Shown here: positions 51,938 through 64,000 of the stretch, in pieces
How the letters are laid out: the number at the start of each line of letters is the position of its first letter
Position numbering within the stretch: position 1 is the stretch's first letter
DNA from: Xylaria sp. FL1777
Taxonomy: Eukaryota; Ascomycota; Sordariomycetes; Xylariales; Xylariaceae
DNA length: 64,000 nt
Direction: 5' to 3'
NCBI GenBank assembly: GCA_022578965.1
Contig: MU400615.1
Coordinates: 1 to 64,000, forward strand
Program-made: the position numbers and the translations under genes
The notes under the pieces: model-generated
What the model was told of the DNA's origin: nothing
The model's input: the letters and a program-made list of their open reading frames with translations, nothing else
The model's database searches: none

Positions 51938-54736
51938 ATCGCGCCATGCAGAGTACCTAGCGCCAAGCTGACACTACCACCGATAGATGGATATCTATCC
52001 TTCCAACAAGCCCCAGTTCTTAAGGTTAAGTCGGCAATCAACAAGAGACCGGTGGACCAAGGTGCCTACTTAAGGTCTGGTGAATACGGTGAGGGGCCGG
52101 CCAAGCACGCGCGCACAGCCGGGATAAGGTGGACGCCCGCTGTCACAAGTAGATAGCATGTGACGTTCAGACACCTCATAAGATTCAGTTGAGATGCCTG
52201 ATGTGTGCGATAGACGTCACAAAGTCGGATAGAGAGACCAATTGGCTTATATTCTAGGTGTAGGGACGAAAAGAGAAGGGGGTTGAGATATAGGTATAAC
52301 AGCCCAAGGCGGGGAGAGAAAGCGGCGTTTGGAGGCTCAAGGGTAAAAGAGCGGAGCTGGGGACTCTATTCAGATCTAACGTAGATTCCTAGACTAGGAC
52401 GGGCAGGGGATAGGTCACATCTCTTGGCATTGTTGTCAAACACCTGCAGGGCTCGGGAATTGCCAGAAAGAGTTTGTTGGTAAATGACATCAGGTAAGAC
52501 GACTTGGATAATGGGATAGACCAGTAGGTAGGTAGGTACCTACTTAAGTGGGTATATGTAGACGGCCCCAGGTTAGAAGTTGAAGCCGTAGGTAACAAGA
52601 GATACCGTAGGGACAGGAATGTGATGTGTAAATACACCCTATAATATATATGTATATACCTTAGGTACCTACTTATGTACACCCTTACCTAGAACCAAAA
52701 CCTTAAGGCTGCCTAAGTGGGTAGGTAGTACCTTATCTACACCTATGCCTTACCTATATGTAGGTACCTACTTAATGTACCTCTCCTTACTCGCCATAAG
52801 AAAGGTAGGTGCTTCTTACTTATGACTGATTGATTGTTGGGAGGCGCAAACAGGTGGGGAAGCCGTATGCCGGTATATTAGGGTAGGAGCACATTGGTGT
52901 TACAGGAATGAGGATGGAAGGCACCAATATGTGCCAGACAATCTGCGGCTGCACCATGGCCGTGATGGTGGTACGTGTACACCGAAATCTCGGTGGGAAG
53001 GTGCAACGGTACACGAAAGGACAGGCTACCTAGTAGGTTATCTGTATGAACATCCCGGGGGCATTACTAGGTAGGTAGCGAGCCAGGAAGCCCTGGTGGT
53101 CGAGCCACCATGCAGCTCTCCGTATTGGGAAACCCTCCACGTGGAAAACAACTGCCCGGCCTAGTCTAGTACAGGTTCTATGCTTCATCACCTCAGACAC
53201 CCGCCGGAGACCCTTATATGGATGGATATATATATGGTATGTATTCCAAGTGGTGATATGCACCCAAAGGAGCTGACGCAAGGTGGAGACCAAGTAACCA
53301 AGCGAAAATGGGTAAAGGAAAGGAAAATGAGGAAAGGAATAAAAGGGTAAAGAGATGGGAGCAAACAAAAAACAAGGGTTAGAAACCAATCTCCTTGTCC
53401 CCAAGTTCAATGTATGCCTCTGTTCGCTCCGCTAACATTGTAGGGAGATCAGTGTGGAGTAATTACATGATTTGTCCGGTGCGCTGTTGGTTATAAGCAA
53501 CTTATTTAAAGGCGAGGCGAGTTCAAATCTGTATAAACCCGGGTATATGGATATTGAAGCATCTGAATTAAATTAGAGAGAGGTGAACCTAGGTAGGCTC
53601 TGCTGGTCTACTTAGGTATCTGTGTCCATTCATTACTCTATTAGATCGTACGTAGTACTCGCCTTGTGCTGACACTACTTATACCCCAGATATAATTCAT
53701 AGCTGCAGTTACGTCCCTTCTTAGACAGCCTTCTTTCTTGTAGAGCTCGCAAGTTGATGAAAACGACAATATGGCTCTCAGCTTTAAGAGTATCTCGTAG
53801 CTAGTAGGCGCATAAGTGAGCCCATCGCGCTGAATAGGTCGCTTTCGAATGGACATGTCGACCAGGCATTTGCACCCACTCCCCCGGCCCCGACCAGTTC
53901 AGAGGCACGCTCCCGACATCCTCTATAGATATTTATTCCATCCCTGCTCGGTGCTAGCTGAACAGAGCAGGGTAATGTGCCCAAGTGATTGTCAGGTATA
54001 AGGATGTCGACCTTAGTTTTAAAAGACACAAATTCCACCATCGGGGCCTTGATGCGGAGCACGTGCTCTTGCAACTCGGGCGGGAGAGTGTTTGGTAATC
54101 CATTCCACCCATCCGGAATGTGATAACGGCGGAGTAATTTTGCCTACTTAAGTGGAACATTAATGCCGGCCGCGGCCGGTACATGCTAACAGTGTAATTG
54201 GTGGCGGTGCGGAGAGTTAGATTGAGCAACATCCAGGCTCATTTATTCGGCTGCTAAGAAGTGGTAATTGAAGCTTTAGTCGGGATGTATTCTTGTTTTC
54301 CCGCTATCCTTCATCGATTTCTAGAACTTGTATCAGTATGGTATCGTTCGGACGAGTCTGAAAGCGAAATATGCAGTTCTCACGCTCTTGTATAGTGTGA
54401 CCTAGTTGTCAAAATCCTCGTCATCGATCGAAGAGTAGTATGAAGCCTAGAACCATTCAGTACCACAAATACCCGAACTCTACGTCTGATTTGTTAGTTC
54501 GCAAGCAAAAGTAGACCCGACTCTATTATTCTAGGAATTGAACATGATGAGCAGCTAATGAAATGTGGGTAAACCGAGATTACCGTCTGACGATGGGGTG
54601 GTGGCAATTTATCCTGTGACAGTATCTTCACTGAGCTGTCCGATTCTGAAGCAATAGATTCTCTTTCTAAGTATAATCATGCTCTTCTACTAGGGGGCTG
54701 TATTATTGTATATAAACAAATGCATATGTATTGGCA
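51938..54736. other. intergenic region, 2.8 kb
   Basis: No supported gene. CTACCTAC/GTAGGTAG tracts are dense at 52,520-52,780, including the palindrome GTAGGTACCTAC at 52532-52543. Short frames (such as 53030-53410 minus) have no domain or codon pattern that argues for a gene. It should contain the promoter of the C2H2 gene at its left end and the permease 3' UTR at its right end. Confidence 0.55.
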
Positions 54737-56495
54737 TTACTGATTTTTGACTTTGCGGTACCGAATCGCTTCTACTCCATGTTCGTCAATAATACGAATA
54801 GCAACGATCTTGTAACCCCCAATAGCCGGCCAAATCTTAGTCCAGCAGAGCCAATAGAAGGCACCGAGGAGCAGAACACCCACTCCGACGACGGGGAAGA
54901 CGTAGTACGGGTATCCATCGGCATTCCAGTTCCCATTCGGAGGGATGAAAGGAGTAACAGCCAAGAAGATGTTGGCTAATAGGTAGAGAACAGTAATCGG
55001 TAGATATGTGTGCCATGGAGATGTCCAGTTCTCGGATTTTTTCCATTGTATGTAGATTAACCCAGCGCAGACGGCGCCATTGATCCAGGCTCCCGGGTAC
55101 GTATATAAGTTGACGATGAAATTATACGCCGGGCCGGCAGGAGGAGCAAGGAGTATGATAATGGTCACGGCCCAATGAAGGAACAGCTATTAACCGTTAA
55201 TATGACACATCGTTCTAAGCTAGGGCTACTGTGACTTACTGCAGGAGCGGGAGCCCCAAACGGCTTGATTGAGGCCCAGAATCTGCTGAACGGCAACAGA
55301 GCTTCCTTTCCAAATTCTTGGTTTAACCGGGCATGGGCGAAGCTCACGGCAAGGACGTTGCCAAGATTACTTAGCGCCACGAATACGGGCAGACTCTTAG
55401 CACCCGCGCTATCGCCGAATACGTTCTTGAAGAATAAAGCCGCGACAAGCGACTCAGATGTGGCCAGGTCTTTCTTTGGAATTGCGGCGAAGTATGCGAC
55501 GTTGGCGAGTACGTAGAGAATCGTGACGCCACCAACAGCAATGGGGGCGGCGATAGCCAATGTTTTGCGGGGGTGTTTGAGCTCGCTTACGACATAGTTG
55601 GCATTTTCCCAGCCCTTGTAGCTATATATGATGCTCAGCAACGCATTCGCATACCCGTAGGCTCCTGTGCCGCCATAATCCTCCGTCACTTCGAGCTCGA
55701 ACGCATTGTGAAAGTTGTTGGGTGAAGGTATACGGAGATGGCCGGCCAGAGCAGCAAACCCTGAGAACACTACGAAGATAAGGATGACCACTTTGAAGAC
55801 ACCCAGAACATTGACAAGGCGGATGCCCCATTTAGGGAAGATGGAGTGTAGGCCAACAGCAAATGTCGTCGCAGCGACACCGATGCCGCGAGCCTTCCAG
55901 CCGTCAGATCCATCGCTACCAGATGCGGCGAGGACGTACGTTCCGAAAGCCAACGCATTGCCGGATGAGAATCCGAGTAGGATGATCTGCGCGGCTAGGA
56001 CGCACGAGGCAAGGTAGCGAGGATGGCGGTAGACGCGCTCGAGATAGTTCTTTTCACCCCCAGACCGAGGAATGGCGAGGCCGAACTCGAGCCATACACT
56101 GAGACCACAAAAGGTGAGGATGCCGCCAATAACCCAGAGGAATAAGCTAACACCGACTGAGCCTGTAGCGGCGAAGATGCTGGACGGCGTCGAGAAAACT
56201 GAGTGTCATGTTAGTATGTGCGACATGATTCAGGCTGATAAGGCAACGGAGGTAATGGCACGGGTATAAACTCACTTCCAGTTCCGATCATCTTATTCAA
56301 GATCAGGAACGTGGCGCCAGTGATGCCAATCTTCCTCGACTCGTCATACTCATATCTCTGGATGTGACCCACGGATTCGCCATCCGTGTTCTCTGGCGAG
56401 CCGGAGCCGATCTCGCGCGAGACATCCCGCTCAGGATCCTTGGCATCGCTGCTCGTTCCCATCCTGTTGACCCCTATAGTCCCATACGAGGGCAT
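54737..56495 (-). CDS. MUP1-type amino-acid (methionine) permease, 542 aa
   Basis: Three exons, 56495-56276, 56198-55240 and 55186-54737, with GT-AG introns of 77 and 53 bp, give exactly 543 codons. The ATG at 56495 (MPSYGTIG) is the first in frame. A polar cytosolic N-terminus of about 60 residues precedes about 12 hydrophobic segments. TM1 contains LNKMIGTGIFSTPSSIF, split by intron 1; the GTGIF unwound helix binds substrate in APC transporters. Further marks are LEFGLAIPRSGGEKNYLE, SYKGWENANYVVSELKHPRK and FPVVGVGVLLLGAFYWLCW. This is the LAT/MUP1 branch of the amino-acid-polyamine-organocation superfamily. Yeast MUP1 (574 aa) is a high-affinity methionine/cysteine importer at the plasma membrane. 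Substrate is inferred from family resemblance. Confidence 0.88.
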
Positions 56496-59400
56496 CCGTG
56501 ATAGCAAGGAGAGGTTTGAAGAGGCGAGCGTACCTATGCAGGCAAAGAATTACGAATAGGCAATGCGCCGACCATGCATTCATACTTTATATGCAAGCCT
56601 ACCCACGGCGCTGTAGATCTCATTCTGGTAGCCAATGGCGCCATAGGGTTTTCCTTACGTAGCATTTGAACCAAAGGTCGAGGTCTTGGCAAGCACGCAA
56701 TCGCACCCTGTCGCCATCGCGAGAAAATCTGGTTGAGGTATCCATGGAGTCAATTTTAATTTTCCAACTCGAGCCGCATGTGGTATTAGTCCAGACCAAC
56801 CATCATGCCTAATGAAGATTAGATCGCTGTCTAATATGTGCCTAGTTTGGCAGATGCGGTGTTTACTACGATAGCTGGTATACTCAAGGGAAACTTTCGA
56901 GTGGCAACGGCAGTTATGAGGAATGAATCTGCACTTCTACCGGTACGCAACCGCTACATGTAAATAGGGTTTTAGAAAGCTAACGGGCTCTACGCATAAG
57001 CGGCAGCTGGGGCTTACCTTGGCCACTACCTTGGCTACCTAGGCAGTTGAGTTACCTTCCAAATAAGGTAAGACGGCATGGATCCTGCCTATCCAAAACT
57101 TCATTACATACATAAAATGTTATATGCAAGATGCAAAGAAGTTCTACAGGGGTGCAGGAGACTAACAGTACGACCTCTTCTCCTCTGCAACACCACATAT
57201 CGCGGCGGCAAATACAACTCAGATACGACACAAAATCTACCCGCCCACTTGTTTTTCCAGGTTGAGTAATTGAAGTTATGTTAATGGGTAGATCTCGGCC
57301 AGCCTTCGAAGCTATTGATATAGCCTTGCCATGAAGGCATGTACTGGTCTACTGCGTACCTAGAGTGACCCCTGGCGCGTGCTACTCATATAAATGTAAC
57401 CTACCTACGTAGCACATATTGACATTAGAGCACATGCCTAGGTACATCTCTCAAGTGGATTTATATCTTAGGACGTCTACTCCGTACTGCGTACATACCT
57501 ACATAGTTAGTATATACGTACATGTAGGCACTCGGAGGTATTCTAGAATCTGACCCTTGCAGCTAAGTTGATCGCGTCATTCAATCCATGTCTGATCTTT
57601 GTGCGTTAACGTAATATACTCGGCATGTTGCTACATGAAACCAAAGCTAGCTGGTTAGGTATTGTACTTTTGAAAACAAATTATTATGTTGGTAATCGCA
57701 TCAGGTTGATGACTGTACTCGATATAAAGCTCAACTTACATATTTAGTATGGTTTCTTCACTGTCGGACTTTGGCACGATGCTCTGCTTAGGCCTATTGA
57801 ACAATGCTTGATATTCATCTACTGCCCTTCGCTTTCCAGGCCATAAACCACCCTCACGCCATCGAGCTTCCCGCTAGCCTTGAGGTCAACCTTAGTCGTC
57901 GCGACGGATCAGTCCGTGACACCGTCTGGCCACTCGGCTGTCTTCGGCACATTATACTAGCGACGGACTGGCCGAGCTCATGATCGATGAGGTGATGCAG
58001 CTGCTATCGGGCAGGATACCTGCCAGTACTGTTGTCACCCTAACCATACTACTTGAAGCAGCTTTCCCGGTGAGCGGGTGGAATTTTAATTTGCACGTAG
58101 GCCCACTGCCCATCGCAGGTCAGTACGATCTATCAACTCAGCACCAATATCATGGGCCATGGATTGTATTCTACTCAACTTATTGGCTCCGTGTACCTGG
58201 TGTCGCGTCGTTGTGAAACATCTACTTTCATAATAACTACGATGACGTGATTATTAGCGGGATTATTAGCGGGCGTGGCGAACATTCGCCGCTAGGTCCA
58301 CCGTCTCTTCGCAAATAACCTCGAAAAAATTTTTGCAACCGATATAGAGGTTGTCGAGTCTGAGACAGTTGTCTCTACGCATTTTATCCCTTTGCGTACA
58401 TTTAACAACAATCCATTGCCGTACTCCGCTGTTAAGCAAAATCCGCTCATACGCTCATAGCACTTGTCAAGATAGTAGTATGAAGTTTCGAAAGCATGAA
58501 ACAGCACAATAAAATCAACCCTTTTAACTACCATGCTAGGCTGTTGGCCGCTCCAAACTAGAGACCTTTGGGGCTAAGGCTCGAGGAGTATTGCGAAGCA
58601 CCACTCACATCTATATGGACTGCCCAAGGTTAGACAATGATTCATGTTGTATTCCTCCTTCTAGTAAGAGGGCCCCTTCCGTATTTCTTCGGTTGCTCAC
58701 CAAGCATAAGTATTATGTGTATTTATTTTTACACTACACATACCCTTACCTTCCCTAAATACGAACTTTTTTCAGTTATAATTATGGCCTTTGTAATATT
58801 ATAAAATAAAACGCTATTTATTGAAGCACCAAACCATGAATTATAACAATATACGGCAACGTAACGCTAGAATGTCTGATTAATGGGTGCCGTTGAAATA
58901 CCACTAGATAGGCGCCATATTGGGTCCGTGGGAAGATATAGTAGGTGTGTCTATGACCTCTCACAATGGGTTTCACGTCAATTTTCTTTCATCTCCTCTA
59001 TAGTATTAATATCTAATTTGCTTCTCATATGGTCACTTAATAAGAGGCTCTTCGTTCACCATAGCTAAGTTAAATACAGCGGGTTCAAATAAGGTCATAG
59101 CGGCAACCGTAAAGACGGCACACTAAAGCAGTTTAAGGTCAGCCTCAGGACTAGCAAAACCTCTAAATCTCAATCTACTCTAGACTCAAGGATAGGGTTT
59201 TAAAAGCCGGTAAACACTGCTAAATGATCGCGTCTTTCTCGTTAGGTTAGTTTCTCTAAATTCACGGCGTTGTCTCGTTACGCGTTTTCTAATTGTCTTT
59301 AGTAGAGAAGGTGAATATAAACTTTGTCGAGGTTGAGTAATTATCCTAAATGATTGCGAGATAAAATAATAGATATGATAACTGGGTTTAGTAAAATCTA

Positions 59401-62400
59401 TCGACATGTAAATAACCCCCATCATTCCATGTTCATTAAAGCGTAAGAGATCAAGGTGTTTGGGAACAGCGGTCTTGAGTTGCTCATATGCCGAGACGAC
59501 CTCGGTCTAATGCCCAGGAGGAAAATAGACAGCGACAGGAGGTAGTAAGTGGTCTCACCCTTAGAACTATCTAACAAGATGGTTTAGTCAATTAGCTACT
59601 TCTTACAATTCATTTCAAGTTACTCGAATTTATCCGTTGAGTATAGATTAATCCCACGAGTTGCAAATGAATGATAAAATTGACTTCTGCTTTACGTTCT
59701 CCTAGATGACATATTTCCGCTTAGTCTATTTCCATTATTAGCAAAGGGACTAATATCTTAGATAATAGCTCCATTTTCGGAACTCTATCTCGACCAGTTA
59801 GCTCGGCTGCGTGATTTCTAGCACTAAAGGAGTCTGCAATGCTAAACTCGACAACGAGATGGACTGAATTTCTTAAACACGGCTTAGGTGGGACTCGATT
59901 GTGACTTGACTGAATATGACGAATCAAGTATATTAGTACTAAATTTCTTTAGCATTTATTCGGTATAATCTATCTATATCTCTATTTACGTAACCCCCTT
60001 TCGATATTCTCCCGAGAGCTTGCCATGAAAAAGCATAGACTTGCTCTCGTGGGGGCAATTCCAGTAGATTGATAACCTAGATGAAGAGTCAAATCGCCTA
60101 TTCACTGGTAAGTAGTAGAGCTTTTTACCTATTCCAGAACATTAGTCGCATGATATATATCTTCTGGGCGTCCATTCTCTCTATCTTCATCTGAAATCTC
60201 TCAATCGCTACACATAGTATCCATTTTAGCATCACCTCAACAAAAGGGTTTTATAAAGTATACTTGGGGTAAAACATTAATAACTCCATAATAAAAGTGA
60301 AGTAGCGTAGCTTTTATCACGCCCTAATAATCTAGCATGAAGGACTTGTTAGATGTGCTGAGGCCACCCTTTGCGTTATTTTAAGAGGGAAACAACTTAA
60401 ACCTAAAAAAGGTGATTGATGTTAAATTTAGCCTAGATTTGCTTATAATCGTAGAAATCAGGCACTTTTGGTATTCTCGCTATTCTAACTGGCTTTTAGT
60501 AATATAAATCGTTGTTCATTTTTCAACTTTCTCTTACATACTTTCTCTAAAGTTGGGGTCACGAGCGCTTATGGTGTGAGTCTTTACGGACTAAATACTA
60601 GGAAAATGCCAACCTAAATATAAGAGCCGCTTCTCGTTAGACACCGACCGAATCGGGAATATTAATCTAAGTATCTCAGTCTATACACCAGCCGCAGCGT
60701 ATAAGTAGTGTAAAAGTGTGGGCGATTCATGAATTTCGGCGTCACAACTTGTGTCTCGATAGAAATGCTGCCCTGGTTCGACCGAGGCCATCCAAAGCCC
60801 CTGAGCTGATCAAGAATTAAATTATCTTATCAATTGAAGTCGAAGCCTCGGATGTATAGGTCAGCAGCCCTGGGCCACGTCGCATAGTCTCTCTATCATG
60901 GAGGCGTTTTCTCTCCAACTAATGTACATAGTTACAACTTCCCAAGGCGTCAAGGTGAGATGAAAATAGACGTGGTTGTACCTCTTGACGTCACCGCGGC
61001 CAAAGCCGCAGCAGGATGTATGGCCATGCTGATCATATGACTTCTGATAACATACCACGCCATACGGAGTAGAATTTGAGGGAGGGAGTAAAATTCGGCC
61101 GAGGACTGCGTGAAAGTCTTATTTCGCGTCAATAGCCCCGCCACAAAGCGATATGGTCACGTTTGTACAAGGGGGAACCTGACTCATACATGACAAGTAA
61201 GATCTCGGCGTGGCTCATGTGATGTGGAGATTATAAGGGGGAACAAATCCAATTCAAGGCGTAAGTAAATATTCAAAATATTGGTATTGTAGTTAAGTCA
61301 CTTGTGATTGACGTTCGGTAACGAAACATTGTTTATGTATAGGTTACATTGGAACGGAGATCAGAATTGGAACCATGGCGGCGGGTTCTTCTGCGGCTGA
61401 TTCCCTCCTGCAACCAACATGCGGGCATTCTGACTTGCAGCGCCGTCTATCAAATGAGCCAGGCCCCCCCTGTTCTCTGCAGCATTACACCGTCACTTAT
61501 TATAGATTTGTAGGCAATTATTGTATATGATCTATTTGGCTCGATAGGTGTTTAACTCGCTGATATCTGTTGTACCCCTCTATCACGGTTTGAATCATTG
61601 AGAAAGTAGAGCTTTCCCTGACGAGTCACAAGTCTTGTCTATACAATCGCCGAATCATTTCCACGTTGCTCCCAGAAGAGGCGCTGGGAAGAGAGCCATA
61701 TCCCTTGATCCGGCGCCGAAACCGAGTCGCTAGATAATGGAGCGCCGTTCCTGTGCGCCATGGCTGTGTGCGCGTGTCACCCATATATGTAGCTCTTATC
61801 GCTTTTCTTTGTTCCTGCATGATTGTAACGCCGACTAGGCAGTATACCTAACACATGACTATATAGACTTCGCCTAATTCCACCGAGACGGACTTTAAGT
61901 CGCACAAAGACCGATCCTATTCGCGCCACAGTCATTCCAGCTCTTGCATACGAGGGAGGCTATACTAGAAAGGATGCGCCACTCTGACTTTGGGCTACTG
62001 TTTTGCAGTTGCCTGGTCCCATAGAATGCACCGTCCCATACAAAGACAAGGAGCAATTGCTATTCTTGTCATTCGCTACACGGCTCTGCCTTCTGGGTTA
62101 TCATCTCATGATGCCGTTGAATTGTATGCTTACGGTACCCGACCTGAGCAGCTCAATGGAGTATTGGATTACATTCAATCCCGATGTTGGAAGGGTTGAT
62201 TCCTCCAATATTTTTTCGTAGGACTTTGGTCTTGACTCTTTCTTTTTCGGCGCTGACGGAGGGGTAAGAATAACGGGCAAACTGCATTGGATGGTAATGT
62301 TTACCTAACATAATAGCACGCAACCTGGGCACATAGGGTGGAATCTAACTGGCTACGCTCCTGAATTGGCCTTCAATATCAGGTCGATAGAGAATGATTC

Positions 62401-63166
62401 TATCACCCAACGTATCGGCTTAATTGCGCCTGTACGAACTAGACGTTGAACACTGTTTAGAAACGGCAAATATTAATTTACACATCGAAGCTGGCTATAA
62501 GCGATGATCAGACTGGAGAGCTGGTGTGTGCCACTTGGTATCTATCGGGATGAACTAATATGATAGGACCCGAGCATTAGCGAAATCTCGCGTCAGCCTT
62601 ATACGACTCACAAGCACCTTATGATGCCTTGTGATGTCTTCAGCATTGGATCGCCAAGAGCCTGGGGAAGAGTGAGCTAGCATGGCCGTGCTCATGATGA
62701 AGCCACGTTCTCTTACCATACTTCGGGAGTTAGTGTTCACACCCAGCCCACTCAGTCTTCCACACCACCGTCTGCATTGATGGACACGCGACTACAGCCT
62801 CGCATCTGCTTCCAATCGGCTGCGACGCCATCTCAGGGATCCTCCAAGATCCGAGAACCGAGCCGGCTTTTTCTGCTGTAGCTCGATTCCTAATCTGCAC
62901 GAGACTAAACTATTGGAACTCGATCTTATGCCCGTCCCTCTGCTCACTACTCGTCATACCGGTGGCTCTTGCGCAGAATCTTACTGTTCTAAGTAGCTTA
63001 GTCGATGGACTTTGTAATCGACAAACGCCGTATCTCATACCCGAGTATGCGAGAGAAAGCCTTGGCGAGCATGGAGGGGGAGCCGTGATCCGTCATTCTG
63101 ATTTCTTGTAGAGGATGGAGTTGCTAAGAGTAAGTTCACGGAACTCTCGGGCAACTCCTAACAGAC
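56496..63166. other. gene-poor region, 6.7 kb
   Basis: No gene supported. The first few hundred bases are the permease promoter. 57,960-58,216 has an open plus frame (MIDEVMQLLSGRIP...) with no recognised match and no partner exon. 58,700-60,700 is more A+T-rich. 62,734-63,111 is open on the plus strand for 125 codons without an ATG. A TGACGTCA palindrome at 60986-60993 stands alone. These could be relics or chance. Confidence 0.5.
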
Positions 63167-63173
63167 TATATAA
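63167..63173 (+). promoter_or_regulatory. TATA box of the laccase gene
   Basis: TATATAA, 152 bp before the ATG, followed by a pyrimidine-rich stretch (CCTCCTCCCCCTTTTTTTCT) just ahead of the start. Confidence 0.6.
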
Positions 63174-63318
63174 GGTCATTGAGAGGCTCTCGGTCTGCGT
63201 CGTCCATGCCGTGATTGATCACTCCGGTTCCCTAGCAAATCCCAGAGTACTGCATCGACTAGTGGCTACCTCCTCCCCCTTTTTTTCTGAGTTTTATATC
63301 GCTCAATAGACTCATCAG

Positions 63319-64000
63319 ATGCGTCCTTCTCTCGCAGGGGTCCTCTTGGCCGGCCTTCTTGCGAGGCTCGGCCAAAGTGCTCCATCACAGCCGAACGCGC
63401 TCGGAGTTCGAGGCCCCGGGGCTTGTTTTTCTCCTTCAAACCGAGCGTGCTGGAGTCCCGGGTTTGATATCAATACTGATTATGAATCTAAAACTCCACC
63501 AGGTATTGTTAGAAATGTAAGACTGAAATTCCGCAGTCCTGATAGGGAGAAAAAACAAGAACCGCGCCTAACTTCTCGAATAGTTCAACTGGGAGGTAAC
63601 GGAGCATGATAACTGGACTGGCCCCGACGGGAGGGTCAAGAGCAAAGTGATGCTCGTCAACAACCAGTATCCCGGGCCCACCTTGAAAGCTGATTGGGGG
63701 GATACCGTCGTGGTAACTATCAAGAATAGCCTTCGTTTAAACGGTACATCTTTTCACTGGCATGGTATACGTCAGCTGGGTACCAACATCCAGGACGGTA
63801 CCAACGGAGTAACTGAATGCCCCATCCCACCAGGAGGGAGCAAAACATATACATTTAAACTCACCCAGTACGGGACGACCTGGTATCATTCCCATTTTTC
63901 TGCGCAGTATGGCAACGGGGTGTTTGGCCCCATTGTCATTAATGGGCCGGCTTCTCTCCCTTATGACATCGACCTTGGGGCTTATCCCATCAACGATTAC
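63319..64000 (+). CDS. secreted laccase (multicopper oxidase), 5' part, cut by window end
   Basis: Exon 1, 63319-63516, and exon 2 from 63584 are joined in phase 0 by a 67-bp intron (GTAAGA ... CTAAC ... TAG); 205 residues are visible. Residues 1-20 (MRPSLAGVLLAGLLARLGQS) are a signal peptide. Typical ascomycete laccase marks follow: CWSPGFDINTDYE, VTEHDNWTGPDGRV, KVMLVNNQYPGPTL, DGTNGVTECPIPPGG and YGNGVFGPIVINGPASLPYD. Copper ligands seen are His124 and His126 (FHWHG) and His168 and His170 (WYHSHFS), the first two of four ligand motifs. The enzyme oxidises phenols with reduction of O2 to water, outside the cell. Homologues have about 570-620 residues, so about two thirds lie beyond the window. 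The first cupredoxin domain is nearly complete and unbroken. Confidence 0.93.

Noticed and set aside
57980..58216. 78-aa plus-strand frame (MIDEVMQLLSGRIPAS...)
   Set aside because: No recognised family, no plausible neighbouring exons or splice continuity; left as undetermined.
60986..60993. TGACGTCA palindrome (also at 36453-36460), a bZIP/CRE-type site
   Set aside because: An 8-mer occurs by chance in windows of this size, and no gene start lies nearby.
1..64000. CRISPR arrays, operons, bacterial-type signals, rRNA, telomeric TTAGGG arrays
   Set aside because: None seen. The sequence is eukaryotic, and regular spaced repeats or telomere repeats are absent.

Overview
The window looks like a chromosome segment of a filamentous ascomycete (Pezizomycotina, probably Sordariomycetes). 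The grounds are genes cut by short introns of about 50-210 bp, a large A+T block with the signature of repeat-induced point mutation (RIP), and a gene set typical of moulds: Cu-type metallothionein, laccase, MUP1-like permease, FAT1/FATP-type acyl-CoA synthetase and a GCR1_C regulator. The genus cannot be fixed from the sequence alone. Dispersed GTAGGTAG/CTACCTAC tracts between genes are common in this part of the fungi.

Layout. 1-25,265 is a very A+T-rich block with no credible gene. It contains a complete-ended, RIP-degraded LTR retrotransposon at 14,083-23,784: two collinear 519-bp LTRs that differ, where I compared them, by transitions, flanked by a perfect 5-bp target duplication GTTTA. 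Other strand-skewed parts of the block are probably further dead elements. Base composition changes abruptly near 25,265, at what may be the end of another element. 25,331-31,290 is non-coding, with microsatellites and a long pyrimidine-rich leader. A GCR1_C-domain gene lies at 31,291-32,580. 32,581-42,200 is a gene-poor stretch of about 9.6 kb where I recognise nothing.

42,300-56,500 is the gene-dense core: metallothionein (+, 23 aa, split by an intron), an NOP8/SRP40-like nucleolar protein (-), a hotdog acyl-CoA thioesterase (+, about seven exons), a FAT1/FATP acyl-CoA synthetase (+, with a 13-nt first exon), an unrecognised C2H2-finger protein (-, six exons) and a MUP1-type amino-acid permease (-). 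56,500-63,160 is again gene-poor. The window ends inside a secreted laccase (+) whose 3' part lies beyond 64,000.

How the genes relate. The thioesterase and the acyl-CoA synthetase are adjacent and co-oriented and catalyse opposing steps on the acyl-CoA pool, so they may form a small lipid-handling pair. The thioesterase shares a 487-bp divergent promoter region with the nucleolar gene. Metallothionein and laccase both depend on copper, but they lie 20 kb apart and nothing else links them. I saw no CRISPR array, rRNA or convincing tRNA, and no biosynthetic cluster. The hidden structures are the TSD-flanked RIP-dead retroelement and the multi-exon genes, which were assembled here from splice signals and frame continuity.
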